From Peribacillus simplex (GTDB lineage: Bacteria; Bacillota; Bacilli; Bacillales; DSM-1321), in contig NZ_LNNH01000007.1 of assembly GCF_001542915.1 (NCBI RefSeq), positions 61,263-125,262 on the forward strand: a stretch of 64,000 bases of DNA. The letters are read 5' to 3'. The notes below the pieces were generated by a model that was given only the letters and a program-made list of their open reading frames with translations, searched no databases and was not told where the DNA came from. Position numbers and translations under genes: made by a program. This document shows, one piece after another, positions 9,359-18,019 of this stretch. The first letter of the stretch is position 1. Each line of letters opens with the position of its first letter.

Positions 9359-9387
9359 TTGTAAAGTATGGAATTTGGTGGTAACAT
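9359..9387 (+). promoter_or_regulatory. Candidate SigA promoter of the glycoside operon
   Basis: TTGTAA (9359-9364), 17-base spacer, TAACAT (9382-9387). Predicted start near 9394 places the first operator (9400-9413) just downstream. The -10 match is modest. Confidence 0.4.
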
Positions 9388-9399
9388 AAAGCGCATAAA

Positions 9400-9413
9400 T
9401 GTAAACGTTTGCA
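9400..9413 (+). promoter_or_regulatory. LacI/CcpA-type operator O1
   Basis: TGTAAACGTTTGCA, a near-palindrome that fits both the operators of LacI-family repressors and the CcpA cre consensus. The same core recurs at 9499-9512 and, as a perfect palindrome, at 13906-13923, which favours the local LacI-type regulator. Confidence 0.7.
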
Positions 9414-9425
9414 AGTTTATTATGT

Positions 9426-9436
9426 AAGGAGGTGAT
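9426..9436 (+). promoter_or_regulatory. Perfect Shine-Dalgarno-like sequence with no gene behind it
   Basis: AAGGAGGTGAT is complementary to the 3' end of 16S rRNA, but the next frames are only a few codons long (ATG-TAA at 9453). It lies in the leader between the two operators, 115 bases before the real start. It resembles the mRNA-stabilising STAB-SD sequences known from Bacillus leaders; that role is inferred. Confidence 0.4.
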
Positions 9437-9498
9437 GTTAAAGGTTCGTGATAGTATGTAAATATGGTAGATAAAAAGATTTTTATTTTCTTTTTTTA

Positions 9499-9512
9499 TG
9501 CAAACGTTTTCT
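9499..9512 (+). promoter_or_regulatory. LacI/CcpA-type operator O2
   Basis: TGCAAACGTTTTCT, centred 99 bp downstream of O1 and about 40 bases before the lipoprotein start. Confidence 0.6.
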
Positions 9513-9550
9513 TAAAATTGCATGAATTTTATGAAAAAGGGAGAGTCGGT

Positions 9551-10843
9551 ATGATGAAGCGTAAAAAATGGTACGGGGGAATCTTTTCTATTTTATTGAT
9601 ATTTAGCGTGTTTTTGGCTGGGTGTTCTTCTTCCACTGGCGGGGACGGCGGCTCTGATAAGGTGACGCTCGATATATTTCAATTCAAGGTAGAGTTCAAG
9701 TCGCAATTCGAGACTTTGGCCAAGCAGTATGAAAAAGAAAATCCTGGTGTGAAGATCAAGATATCGACAGTCGGCGGCGGAAATGATTATAAATCAGCCA
9801 TTACCGCAAAATTCGCTTCCGGTGAAGAACCAGCCGTTTTTAACATTGGCGGACCAGTGGATGTCGAACAATATAAAGATAGATTGTTAGATTTAAAGGA
9901 TACGAAGGCGGCAGAAGCAGCCCTTGATGGCACTTTGGATGGGGTGAAACAGGACGGGCAAGTTCTGGGCCTTCCATTCAACCAAGAAGGGTACGGCTTG
10001 ATTTATAATAAGCGGATTCTTAAAGAAGCCGGTATCAAGCCTGAAGAAATCACAAGCTATTCAGCGCTGGAGGCAGCGGTCAAGAAAATCGATTCACAGA
10101 AGAAAAAATTGAAGCTTGATGCCGTTTTCGCTTATCCGGTCAAGGAGAAGTGGGTGACAGGAAACCATCTATCCAATGTCTTTTTAGCTCCGGAGTTTGA
10201 TGGGAATGTATTGGAAGCAAGCAAGTCCCCTACGGTTAAATTCACGGATGGTGATAAGTTCAAGCAACTTGTTGATATCCAAAATGAATATTCCGTCCAG
10301 CCGACAGCAAGTCTTGATTACTCCCAGCAAGTGGAGGAATTGTTCTCGCTGGAGAAAGTTGCAATCATTCAGCAAGGAAACTGGGTGTATAACACCGTGT
10401 ATGACATGGATCCTGAGCTAGCGGAAAAAGGAATTGGCATCATCCCGATTCCTAATGGAGAAAAAGCTACGGGCATGCCTGTCGGCGTCCCTAACTATTG
10501 GGCAGTGAACAAGAAATCCGATGAAAAGGTACAGAAGGAAGCGAAGAAGTTCCTTGATTGGATGTATACATCTGACGAAGGGAAAAAGGCCGTTTTGGAG
10601 GACTTCAAATTCATTCCTGCTTATGAAGGATATGATGTGGAAAAAATAGCCGATCCAATTTCAAAGGAAATCTATAAATATTCCCAAGCAGGAAATACGA
10701 CAGGCTGGGTGTTTAACGGTTATCCTGTCGGCTGGAATGATGAACTTGGTGCGAGCATCCAAAAATACGTAACTGGTAAGCTGACGTGGGAGGAATTTGT
10801 TAAGCAGAACATTGAAAATTGGGAAAAAATACGCAGTAAATAA
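9551..10843 (+). CDS. Sugar ABC transporter binding lipoprotein (family 1)
   Basis: A 430-residue solute-binding lipoprotein. The signal peptide ends in the lipobox 'FLAGC' with the acylated Cys near residue 25. The mature part has the MalE/UgpB-like layout, including 'EEPAVFNIGG' and the C-terminal 'FLDWMYTSDEGKKAVLEDF' helix typical of oligosaccharide binders. The ATG at 9551 has GGGAG 7 bases upstream and gives a proper signal peptide; the in-frame ATG at 9464 would add 29 residues and lacks a site. First gene of the glycoside operon, preceded by two operators and followed by a hairpin. Confidence 0.9.
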   Translation: MMKRKKWYGGIFSILLIFSVFLAGCSSSTGGDGGSDKVTLDIFQFKVEFKSQFETLAKQYEKENPGVKIKISTVGGGNDYKSAITAKFASGEEPAVFNIGGPVDVEQYKDRLLDLKDTKAAEAALDGTLDGVKQDGQVLGLPFNQEGYGLIYNKRILKEAGIKPEEITSYSALEAAVKKIDSQKKKLKLDAVFAYPVKEKWVTGNHLSNVFLAPEFDGNVLEASKSPTVKFTDGDKFKQLVDIQNEYSVQPTASLDYSQQVEELFSLEKVAIIQQGNWVYNTVYDMDPELAEKGIGIIPIPNGEKATGMPVGVPNYWAVNKKSDEKVQKEAKKFLDWMYTSDEGKKAVLEDFKFIPAYEGYDVEKIADPISKEIYKYSQAGNTTGWVFNGYPVGWNDELGASIQKYVTGKLTWEEFVKQNIENWEKIRSK

Positions 10844-10863
10844 TGCTTGGAAATGGACAAATG

Positions 10864-10893
10864 ACCAATCGGCATAAAGGCATGTCGATTGGT
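10864..10893 (+). other. Intercistronic hairpin between binding protein and permeases
   Basis: A 12-bp stem with one G-U pair (10864-10875 with 10882-10893; outer part ACCAATCG / CGATTGGT) and a 6-base loop, without a T-run. In ABC operons such a hairpin after the binding-protein gene usually protects the upstream mRNA or reduces read-through, giving more binding protein than permease; that is inferred here. Confidence 0.65.
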
Positions 10894-10990
10894 TGTTCCT
10901 GATTGGATTGCACAAACCAGCTCTTCATTTTACTTAAAGCTATAAACCCCTTTTCTACTACATTATTTTTTCATAAGGAGGTCGGTTTCG

Positions 10991-11851
10991 TTGAGAAATC
11001 GGGATGCCGCATATTGGCTGTTTTTGACACCTGTTCTTGCTGCACTCATTTTGGTGGTGATCGTGCCGCTTATCTATGGTTTTTATTATTCCTTTACGAA
11101 TTGGAACGGTCTTGGAACCCCGGACTTCATCGGGCTCAAGAATTATCTGGATTTGTTCACCGATAGAGGATTTCTGGATACATTTTGGTTCACCATTAAA
11201 TTTTCCGTAGCTGCAATCGTGGTGATCAATATTATTGGATTAAGTTTGGCTCTAATCGTGACATCCAAAATCAAATCAAGCAACATCCTCCGGACAGTTT
11301 TCTTTATGCCCAATCTGATCGGCGGCTTGATCCTCGGTTTTATTTGGCAGTTCATATTCATTAAAGTCTTCGGTGCAATCGGTGATCTAACAGGCATCGA
11401 AGCATTTAATGGCTGGCTTTCAACGACAGAAACCGGGTTTTGGGGCTTGATCATATTAACGGCTTGGCAAATGGCCGGATATATCATGATCATCTATATC
11501 GCCTATCTGCAGGCTGTTCCTGAAGACTTGATCGAGGCGGCGAAGATCGATGGGGCCAACAGCTTCCAGCGCTTCCGCCATATTACCTTTCCGCTTGTGG
11601 CACCTGCTTTTACCGTCAGCCTGTTTTTGACGCTGTCCCATTCGTTCAAGATTTATGATCAAAATCTTTCTTTGACGAACGGTGCTCCTTATAACTCAAC
11701 CGAAATGGTCGCGATGAATATCGTGAAATCGGCCTTCACGGAAAATGACATGGCCTATGCACAGGCAAAAGCGGTTATCTTTTTCGTGATCGTGGCAGTC
11801 GTTTCGTTGACACAAGTGTATATCAATAAGAAAAGGGAGGTTGAGCTGTAA
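10991..11851 (+). CDS. Sugar ABC transporter permease (MalF/UgpA type)
   Basis: A 286-residue permease with six membrane helices. The cytoplasmic EAA loop is 'EAAKIDGANSFQRFRHITFP' near residues 181-200, which docks the ATPase. TTG at 10991 is the start: AAGGAGGT lies 8 bases upstream and no better start exists. It forms the channel with the next permease, with which it overlaps by one base (TAATG). No ATPase is encoded in the operon. Confidence 0.9.
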   Translation: MRNRDAAYWLFLTPVLAALILVVIVPLIYGFYYSFTNWNGLGTPDFIGLKNYLDLFTDRGFLDTFWFTIKFSVAAIVVINIIGLSLALIVTSKIKSSNILRTVFFMPNLIGGLILGFIWQFIFIKVFGAIGDLTGIEAFNGWLSTTETGFWGLIILTAWQMAGYIMIIYIAYLQAVPEDLIEAAKIDGANSFQRFRHITFPLVAPAFTVSLFLTLSHSFKIYDQNLSLTNGAPYNSTEMVAMNIVKSAFTENDMAYAQAKAVIFFVIVAVVSLTQVYINKKREVEL

Positions 11852-12669
11852 TGAAGGAAAAATGGAAATTGTGGCTGCTTGGAATCATTGGCTTCATTTT
11901 GGCGATAGTATGGCTCACTCCGTTTTATTTGATGATTGTCAACGCATTTAAAATGAAGCGTGATATATTTGCCGATACCCTTGGTCTGCCGTCAGCCTGG
12001 ACGTTCGAAAACTTCGCTCAAGCTTTCGAGCAGCTGGATTTTCTCCGGACTTTATTCAATTCTTTGTTGATATCTGGTGTGAGTGTCGCCATCATCATCA
12101 TCTTTTCGGCGATGGCAGCATATGCACTTTCACGAAACAAAAGTAAAATAAGCTCCTTGCTTTTCTTCGTGTTTGTAGCAGCGATGCTAATCCCTTTTCA
12201 ATCCGTAATGATACCGCTAGTTGCCCAATTCGGTCAGTTTGGGATGCTGAACAAGGGCGGTTTGATTTTCATGTATTTGGGATTCGGCTGCAGCCTTTCC
12301 ATTTTCCTCTATCATGGTACCTTGAAGGGAATTCCGATCTCGCTGGATGAAGCGGCAAAAATAGATGGTGCAAACCGTTTTCAAGTATTTTGGCATATCA
12401 TTTTTCCACTCTTGAAGCCCATGTCGATTACCGTTGGGATCTTAAATGTCATTTGGATATGGAACGACTACTTGCTGCCGTCCCTTGTAATAGGCGGCGC
12501 AGGCTCTGAGACCATCCCACTCAAATTGTTTTTCTTTTTTGGACAATATACGAAGCAATGGCATCTTGCCTTGGCTGGACTCACTTTATCCATTATTCCA
12601 GTCATCATCGCGTACTTTTTCGCTCAAAGGCAAATCATTAAAGGGATTGCAGATGGAGCCGTTAAATAA
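11851..12669 (+). CDS. Sugar ABC transporter permease (MalG/UgpE type)
   Basis: A 272-residue permease with six membrane helices and the EAA loop 'DEAAKIDGANRFQVFWHIIFP' (about residues 163-182). Partner of the upstream permease. The start overlaps the previous stop, so translation is coupled. As in many Bacillus carbohydrate systems, a shared MsmX-like ATPase encoded elsewhere is expected to energise it; no ATPase gene lies nearby. Confidence 0.9.
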   Translation: MKEKWKLWLLGIIGFILAIVWLTPFYLMIVNAFKMKRDIFADTLGLPSAWTFENFAQAFEQLDFLRTLFNSLLISGVSVAIIIIFSAMAAYALSRNKSKISSLLFFVFVAAMLIPFQSVMIPLVAQFGQFGMLNKGGLIFMYLGFGCSLSIFLYHGTLKGIPISLDEAAKIDGANRFQVFWHIIFPLLKPMSITVGILNVIWIWNDYLLPSLVIGGAGSETIPLKLFFFFGQYTKQWHLALAGLTLSIIPVIIAYFFAQRQIIKGIADGAVK

Positions 12670-12720
12670 CTATTCAAATATAGGGAATATTAAACCATAT
12701 GCGGTGGACGGGGAGTGGTG

Positions 12721-13770
12721 ATGAAGATGTCTGTAACAATAAAGGACGTCGCCAAAAAAGCGAATGTCGCTCCATCTACAGTATCGCGTGTAATCCATAA
12801 CAGCCCGGCAATCAGTGAGAAGACTAAGCGTAAGGTACGCAAGGTATTAAAGGAAATGGGCTATCATATGAATGAAAACGCCAGGAACTTGGTCACGAAG
12901 TCTACCAAGGCCATTGGCATCGTCATGAAAAGCTCAGCGAAGGAATCACTTTATAATCCTTTTTTTCCAGAGGTGATCCGTGGGATCGGGGACTTCTGCA
13001 ATAAAGAGGGTTTCAGTCTTTCCTTGACAACCGGTGAAACGGAGGATGCCATCTTTGAGGATGTCGTGAAGATGGTCCAAGGCAGAAGAGTGGATGGCAT
13101 GATTGTTTTATACTCAAAGAAGGATGACAAGGTGGTCCCGTATCTGCTGAAACAGGGGTTTCCGTTTGTATTGATAGGAAAGCCAAGTACGAACATGACC
13201 GGCATCACCTTCATAGATAACGACAATGTTCAAGCAGCGACGGAGGTAACTGAGTTTGTGATTGGTCTTGGACATCAGCGAATCGCCTTTTTAGGAGGAA
13301 GTCCTGAGTTTGAGGTGATCTCCGACCGCTTGATGGGATTTCAGCAAGCGGTGGAACAGGCAGGGTTAGATGTACCTCAGGAATATATCAAATTGATTCC
13401 TTTGAATCGGATCGATGGAATAAAGGCAATAGACGATTTGCTTGGATTGAAAGAAGCACCGACCGCTTTTTTGGTTACGGATCTTTTGTTGGCCGTTCTT
13501 TTGCTCGGATTGTTGGCTGAAAGGAATGTGAAAGTGCCCCAGCAGGTCAGTGTCGTCTGTTTCAATCATTCCGAATTCATCGAATTCTTAAGTACGCCGC
13601 TGACAACGGTTGATATCCATACGTATCAGTTAGGATACGAGGCAGCCAAATGCGTATTCGATTTAATTGCAAACCCCGAAATGATGGAAAAAAATATAAG
13701 GATTCCTACCAAAATCATCAAGGGTGAGTCGCATTTTGCTATCGAACAGGAAATTAAAAGAAAAATGTAG
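12721..13770 (+). CDS. LacI family transcriptional regulator
   Basis: A 349-residue regulator. The N-terminal helix-turn-helix 'TIKDVAKKANVAPSTVSRVI' (about residues 5-24) and hinge helix precede a periplasmic-binding-like sugar sensor domain. ATG at 12721 follows GGGGAG by 5 bases; upstream in-frame GTG codons are too close. It sits between the permease genes and the enzyme genes, and three CAAACGTTTG-type palindromes flank the two halves, so it most likely represses both when its sugar ligand is absent. Confidence 0.9.
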   Translation: MKMSVTIKDVAKKANVAPSTVSRVIHNSPAISEKTKRKVRKVLKEMGYHMNENARNLVTKSTKAIGIVMKSSAKESLYNPFFPEVIRGIGDFCNKEGFSLSLTTGETEDAIFEDVVKMVQGRRVDGMIVLYSKKDDKVVPYLLKQGFPFVLIGKPSTNMTGITFIDNDNVQAATEVTEFVIGLGHQRIAFLGGSPEFEVISDRLMGFQQAVEQAGLDVPQEYIKLIPLNRIDGIKAIDDLLGLKEAPTAFLVTDLLLAVLLLGLLAERNVKVPQQVSVVCFNHSEFIEFLSTPLTTVDIHTYQLGYEAAKCVFDLIANPEMMEKNIRIPTKIIKGESHFAIEQEIKRKM

Positions 13771-13905
13771 AAATGTTTTCCCAATTAAAGCTTGATTTTT
13801 GTACACTTAAATTTACAATAAAGATTATCACAATCATTTTTAATAATTCATACTATTTCGTTTAATACGTGTGTTCAAATATTGGAATGTGCTTCGGTCA
13901 AGGGA

Positions 13906-13923
13906 AACGCAAACGTTTGCGTT
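13906..13923 (+). promoter_or_regulatory. Perfect palindromic LacI operator O3
   Basis: AACGCAAACGTTTGCGTT is a perfect 18-bp palindrome 50 bases before the ThuA-like gene. It shares the core CAAACGTTTG with O1 and most of it with O2. Confidence 0.78.
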
Positions 13924-13972
13924 AACGAAATTGAGGTATTAGGAAACAAACGAGGCAGGGAGGGGATTGTTC

Positions 13973-14695
13973 ATGAGGGTCCTGGTATGGAATGAATTTC
14001 GCCATGAGAAGTCAAAGCCTGAAGTGGCCGAAATATATCCTGATGGAATCCATGGGGCGATAGCCGGTTTTTTACGAAGTGAACAGGTTGAGGTAAGGAC
14101 CGCCACCCTTGATGAGGCAGAGCATGGGCTAACGGAAGAAGTACTGGAACAAACCGATGTACTTCTTTGGTGGGGGCATGTTGCACATGATGAAGTGCGG
14201 GATGAAATCGTTGCAAAGGTCCACAAGCGGGTACTCGAGGGAATGGGCCTCATCGTCCTCCATTCTGGTCATTTTTCGAAAATCTTCAAACAATTGATGG
14301 GTACGACTTGCGATTTGAAATGGCGTGTGGCCGACGAGAAGGAAAGACTTTGGGTAATCGATCCCAGCCACCCGATCGTTGAAGGAATCGGAGAATATAT
14401 AGAGCTTGAGAAGGAAGAGATGTACGGGGAGCACTTCGATATTCCTGCACCAGATCAATTATTATTCGTCAGTTGGTTTGAAGGTGGGGAAATTTTCAGG
14501 AGCGGCTGCACGTATCAACGTGGAAAAGGGAGGATTTTTTATTTCCGGCCAGGTCATGAATCATATCCGACTTACCATAATCCGCAGATACAACGCGTCA
14601 TCAAGAATGCCGTCAAATGGGTCAAGCCCGAGTTTGGCATGGTGACGAATTATGGAAGATCCGAACCGTTGGAATCCATCTCAGGCAAAGAGTGA
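13973..14695 (+). CDS. ThuA-like protein (trehalose-utilisation family)
   Basis: A 240-residue protein of the ThuA family, a glutamine-amidotransferase-like fold found in gene clusters for disaccharides and 3-keto-sugars. Recognisable blocks are '[14 protein letters not shown]', '[20 protein letters not shown]', 'HPIVEGI' and the late '[24 protein letters not shown]' (given here in part). The family's exact reaction is not firmly known. ATG at 13973 has GGGAGGGG 7 bases upstream. It heads the enzyme half of the operon behind operator O3 and is followed closely by two dehydrogenases. Confidence 0.8.
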   Translation: MRVLVWNEFRHEKSKPEVAEIYPDGIHGAIAGFLRSEQVEVRTATLDEAEHGLTEEVLEQTDVLLWWGHVAHDEVRDEIVAKVHKRVLEGMGLIVLHSGHFSKIFKQLMGTTCDLKWRVADEKERLWVIDPSHPIVEGIGEYIELEKEEMYGEHFDIPAPDQLLFVSWFEGGEIFRSGCTYQRGKGRIFYFRPGHESYPTYHNPQIQRVIKNAVKWVKPEFGMVTNYGRSEPLESISGKE

Positions 14696-14713
14696 AGTGA
14701 AGGAGAGAGCGTA

Positions 14714-15736
14714 ATGGGCAAATTGAAGGTAGGAGTCATTGGATGCGGGAGCATTGCGAAAAATAGGCATTTTCCCGAGTATGAAGCAAATTTGCAAACA
14801 GAGATCATGGCCGTTTGCGATATTGTGCCAGACAGGGCGAATGCAGCAGCACAAAGGTATGGCGCGCGAGCATATACTGATTATATAGAACTTTTGAAGA
14901 ATGAGGAGATTGAAGCGATCAGTGTATGTACACCGAACTACCTGCATGCACGCATTACCATTGCGGCATTGGAGGCAGGCAAGCATGTCCTTTGTGAAAA
15001 ACCAATGGCCACTTCTTTGGATGACGCGGAAAAAATGAATGAGGCCGCAGCGAGAAACGGAAAAATCTTGATGATTGGTCATAATCAGCGATTCGTTCCC
15101 TCACACCAACGAGCAAAACAGCTTATCGAAAGTGGTGAGGTTGGAAAGGTCTATAGCTTCCGGACCGCTTTTGGACATTCCGGGCCAGAAACATGGAGCG
15201 TGGACGGACGAGAAAGCTGGTTTTTTAAAAAAGATCAGGCAGTCATTGGTGCGATGGGAGATTTAGGTGTTCATAAAGCTGATTTATTAAGGTATATCCT
15301 TGGAGAAGAATTTGTTGAGGTGGGGGCGTTTGTAGAAACGACTGCCAAGAAAAATACAGACGTCGATGACAGTGCGGCTTGTATTCTAAGGACTGCGAGC
15401 GGTATCATCGGTACCCTTACCGCCAGCTGGTCGTATGCGAAGGAAGACAATGCGACGGTCATTTATGCGGAGAAAGCCGTATTGCGCCTTGAAGACGATC
15501 CAACATATTCACTGATCATCCATCATGATAATGGAAAAACGGATACGATCCAATTAGGGAGTATCCAAACGAATGACTCCGAAGGACAGCATGACTCGGA
15601 AGTGATCAGCCACTTTGTAAAATGCGTGGCGGACAATGAGGAGCCCCTAGTCTCAGGAGTGGAAGGGTTAAAATCTTTAAAAGTCATTCTTGGCGCGATG
15701 GAATCAAATGCAACCCGAAAAATCATCCGCTTATAA
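14714..15736 (+). CDS. Gfo/Idh/MocA family sugar dehydrogenase, copy 1
   Basis: A 340-residue NAD(P)-dependent oxidoreductase. The Rossmann motif 'GVIGCGSIAKNRH' is at residues 7-19, the 'CEKPMA' motif carrying the catalytic Lys near residue 97, and the C-terminal alpha/beta substrate domain follows ('GDLGVHKADLLRY'). Members oxidise a sugar hydroxyl, often C3 of glucosides. With the second copy and an epimerase next door, it resembles E. coli YcjS/YcjQ. 18 bases after the ThuA-like gene. Confidence 0.85.
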   Translation: MGKLKVGVIGCGSIAKNRHFPEYEANLQTEIMAVCDIVPDRANAAAQRYGARAYTDYIELLKNEEIEAISVCTPNYLHARITIAALEAGKHVLCEKPMATSLDDAEKMNEAAARNGKILMIGHNQRFVPSHQRAKQLIESGEVGKVYSFRTAFGHSGPETWSVDGRESWFFKKDQAVIGAMGDLGVHKADLLRYILGEEFVEVGAFVETTAKKNTDVDDSAACILRTASGIIGTLTASWSYAKEDNATVIYAEKAVLRLEDDPTYSLIIHHDNGKTDTIQLGSIQTNDSEGQHDSEVISHFVKCVADNEEPLVSGVEGLKSLKVILGAMESNATRKIIRL

Positions 15737-15753
15737 AGGGGTTAACGATCATC

Positions 15754-16794
15754 ATGTACAAATTGAAAATGGGTATTATCGGTGCTGGAGGAATTGCCCA
15801 AAAAAGGCATATCCCAGCTTTTCAAAAATTTCAAGACAAGGTAGTTTTATACGCCATTCATGATATAGACGAGTCAAAGGCAAGAGATGTGGCAAGAGAA
15901 TTTCATATCGAGAAGGTTTTCACCAACTACGAAGAAATGTTTGCAGAGGTGGATGCTGTCACGATTGCAACACCAAACAAATTTCATGCGGAGATTTCCA
16001 TTGCCGCCCTGCAAGCTGGCGTACATGTACTCTGTGAAAAGCCGATGGCCATTACGACCGAGGAATGCAAGGCAATAACCGAGGCTGCCAATCTATCGGG
16101 AAAAGTGCTGTCGACCGCATATCATTACCGATTCATGAAGGAGGCGCAGGCTGCCAAGAAAATGATTCAGGCAGGTGAAATCGGTGAGCCTTATGTTGCA
16201 CGTGTACAGGCAATCAGGCGGCGCAAAGTCCCTGGCTGGGGAGTATTTACAAGCAAGGAATTGCAAGGCGGGGGAAGCGTGATCGATTACGGCTGCCATT
16301 TGCTTGATTTGGCCTTATGGCTCATGGATGACCCGGAACCGATTGAAATCGTAGGGTCGACATATAATTATGTCAGTAAGGGAGTCGATCAGGTCAATCT
16401 ATGGGGGAATTTCGATGCCTCGGTATTTGAAGTGGATGACCATGCCACCGCTTATATCAAATTTGCAAATGGGGCGTCCCTTTTGTTCGAAACCTCTTGG
16501 GCCGCGAATATTCGTGAGGAAGCCACGGTTTTGAGCCTATCCGGAACGCAGGGCGGACTGGATGTATTCCCGTTAGTGCTGAATCAGGCTAAGCACGGCA
16601 TGCTTTTAAACAGTGAGGCCGTATGGATGCCAGGGGAGGATACACCGGATCTTCAACAGGCGGAGAACTTTATCAATAGCTGCTTAGGGTTGGTGGAACC
16701 ATTGGTAAAACCAGAGGAGGCCATGAAAGTTTCGAAAATAATCGAAGCCATTTATCAAAGCTCAGCAAGTGGGAAGGTCATGAGCATAAATTAA
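15754..16794 (+). CDS. Gfo/Idh/MocA family sugar dehydrogenase, copy 2
   Basis: A 346-residue oxidoreductase with Rossmann motif 'GIIGAGGIAQKRH', the 'CEKPMA' motif near residue 96, and 'GGSVIDYGCHLLDLALWLM' in the substrate domain. It is clearly a different subtype from copy 1, so the two probably oxidise or reduce different sugars (for example glucoside in, epimer out). It starts 17 bases after copy 1 and 20 bases before the isomerase gene. Confidence 0.85.
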   Translation: MYKLKMGIIGAGGIAQKRHIPAFQKFQDKVVLYAIHDIDESKARDVAREFHIEKVFTNYEEMFAEVDAVTIATPNKFHAEISIAALQAGVHVLCEKPMAITTEECKAITEAANLSGKVLSTAYHYRFMKEAQAAKKMIQAGEIGEPYVARVQAIRRRKVPGWGVFTSKELQGGGSVIDYGCHLLDLALWLMDDPEPIEIVGSTYNYVSKGVDQVNLWGNFDASVFEVDDHATAYIKFANGASLLFETSWAANIREEATVLSLSGTQGGLDVFPLVLNQAKHGMLLNSEAVWMPGEDTPDLQQAENFINSCLGLVEPLVKPEEAMKVSKIIEAIYQSSASGKVMSIN

Positions 16795-16814
16795 AAAAAG
16801 GTGAGGTGGGGCAT

Positions 16815-17783
16815 GTGAAATTAGGAATTTTTACAGTATTATTTGCTCAAAAATCATTCGAGGATATGCTTGATTATGTGGCGGATTCCGGTTTAAAAAC
16901 AGTCGAAATCGGTACAGGCGGGTATCCAGGCAATATCCACTGTCCCCTCGATGAACTTCTTGAGAGTGAGGAAAAACGCCAAAAATACTTGGAATCCGTA
17001 CAATCAAGAGGATTGTCGATCAGTGCGTTCAGCTGCCACGGCAATCCAATCTCACCGGACGAAGCATTCGCTAAAGAAAGTGACGAAACCCTGATCAAAA
17101 CGATCAAGCTGGCATCCCTGCTCAAGGTCCCTGTCGTCAATACCTTTTCAGGTACTGCTGGTGATCATGAAGGGGCAAAACATCCAAACTGGCCTGTCGC
17201 ACCGTGGCCGAATGAGTATTCAGAAGTGCTGAAATGGCAGTGGGAAGAAAAATTGATTCCCTATTGGAAAAGAGTTGCAGCCATTGCCGATGAACATCAA
17301 ATAAAGATCGGGCTTGAGCTGCATGGGGGATTTCTCGTTCACACACCCTATACCCTGCTAAAGCTGCGCGAAGCTACATCTGATGCCATTGGCGCTAACC
17401 TGGACCCAAGCCATCTGTGGTGGCAGGGCATCGAGCCGGTCGGCGCCATCAAGATTCTCGGCAAAGCAGGAGCCATTTACCATTTCCATGCGAAAGACAC
17501 ATACCTGGATCAGGATAACATCAATATGTATGGACTAACCGACATGCAGCCATACGGGAATGTCCAAAGCCGTGCCTGGAACTTCCGCTCGGTAGGATGC
17601 GGACACAGCCTCCAAGAATGGTCCGATATCATGAGCGCCCTCCGTACATACGGATACGACTATGTCGTCAGCATCGAACACGAAGATCCGCTGATGTCAG
17701 TCGAAGAAGGGTTCCAGCGAGCTGTAACCAATCTGAAAACAGTCCTCATCAATGAAAGTCCCACAGAATTATGGTGGGTATGA
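16815..17783 (+). CDS. Sugar isomerase/epimerase (xylose-isomerase-like TIM barrel)
   Basis: A 322-residue TIM-barrel protein of the IolE/YcjR-like superfamily. The metal ligands are visible: Glu in 'IGLELHGG', Asp and His in 'NLDPSHLWW', His in 'YHFHAKDT', and a final Glu in 'VVSIEHEDP'. Such enzymes isomerise or epimerise keto-sugars using a divalent metal. GTG at 16815 is chosen since GAGGTGGGG precedes it at proper spacing. Last gene of the operon; in E. coli the matching YcjR epimerises 3-keto-gulosides at C4. The substrate here is inferred only. Confidence 0.83.
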   Translation: MKLGIFTVLFAQKSFEDMLDYVADSGLKTVEIGTGGYPGNIHCPLDELLESEEKRQKYLESVQSRGLSISAFSCHGNPISPDEAFAKESDETLIKTIKLASLLKVPVVNTFSGTAGDHEGAKHPNWPVAPWPNEYSEVLKWQWEEKLIPYWKRVAAIADEHQIKIGLELHGGFLVHTPYTLLKLREATSDAIGANLDPSHLWWQGIEPVGAIKILGKAGAIYHFHAKDTYLDQDNINMYGLTDMQPYGNVQSRAWNFRSVGCGHSLQEWSDIMSALRTYGYDYVVSIEHEDPLMSVEEGFQRAVTNLKTVLINESPTELWWV

Positions 17784-17796
17784 ACAAACCATATCA

Positions 17797-17825
17797 AGCA
17801 GCCTCAAGCAGGTTGCTTTTTATTT
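17797..17825 (+). terminator. Terminator of the glycoside operon
   Basis: AGCAGCCT / AGGTTGCT stem (17797-17804 and 17810-17817) followed by TTTTTATTT. Confidence 0.8.
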
Positions 17826-18019
17826 ATGTCTGAATGAATGAAATGATCGAATTTCATGAGAAAACGCCCGAAATGTTGTGCAAAGACTAAACTCGCGAGT
17901 AAACGCGCCATGATCTCGAAAGTAAGCAATAAACTATGTAGATATCGCGTCCAAATTATGTGTTAGGAACGAATTCACGAGATTGCGAGAATATTGCATG
18001 GCAAATAAGACTATTCAAG

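Noticed and set aside
9464..9550. Upstream in-frame ATG adding 29 residues to the sugar-binding lipoprotein
   Set aside because: It would bury the signal peptide and lies over operator O2; the ATG at 9551 has a proper binding site and gives a normal lipobox distance.
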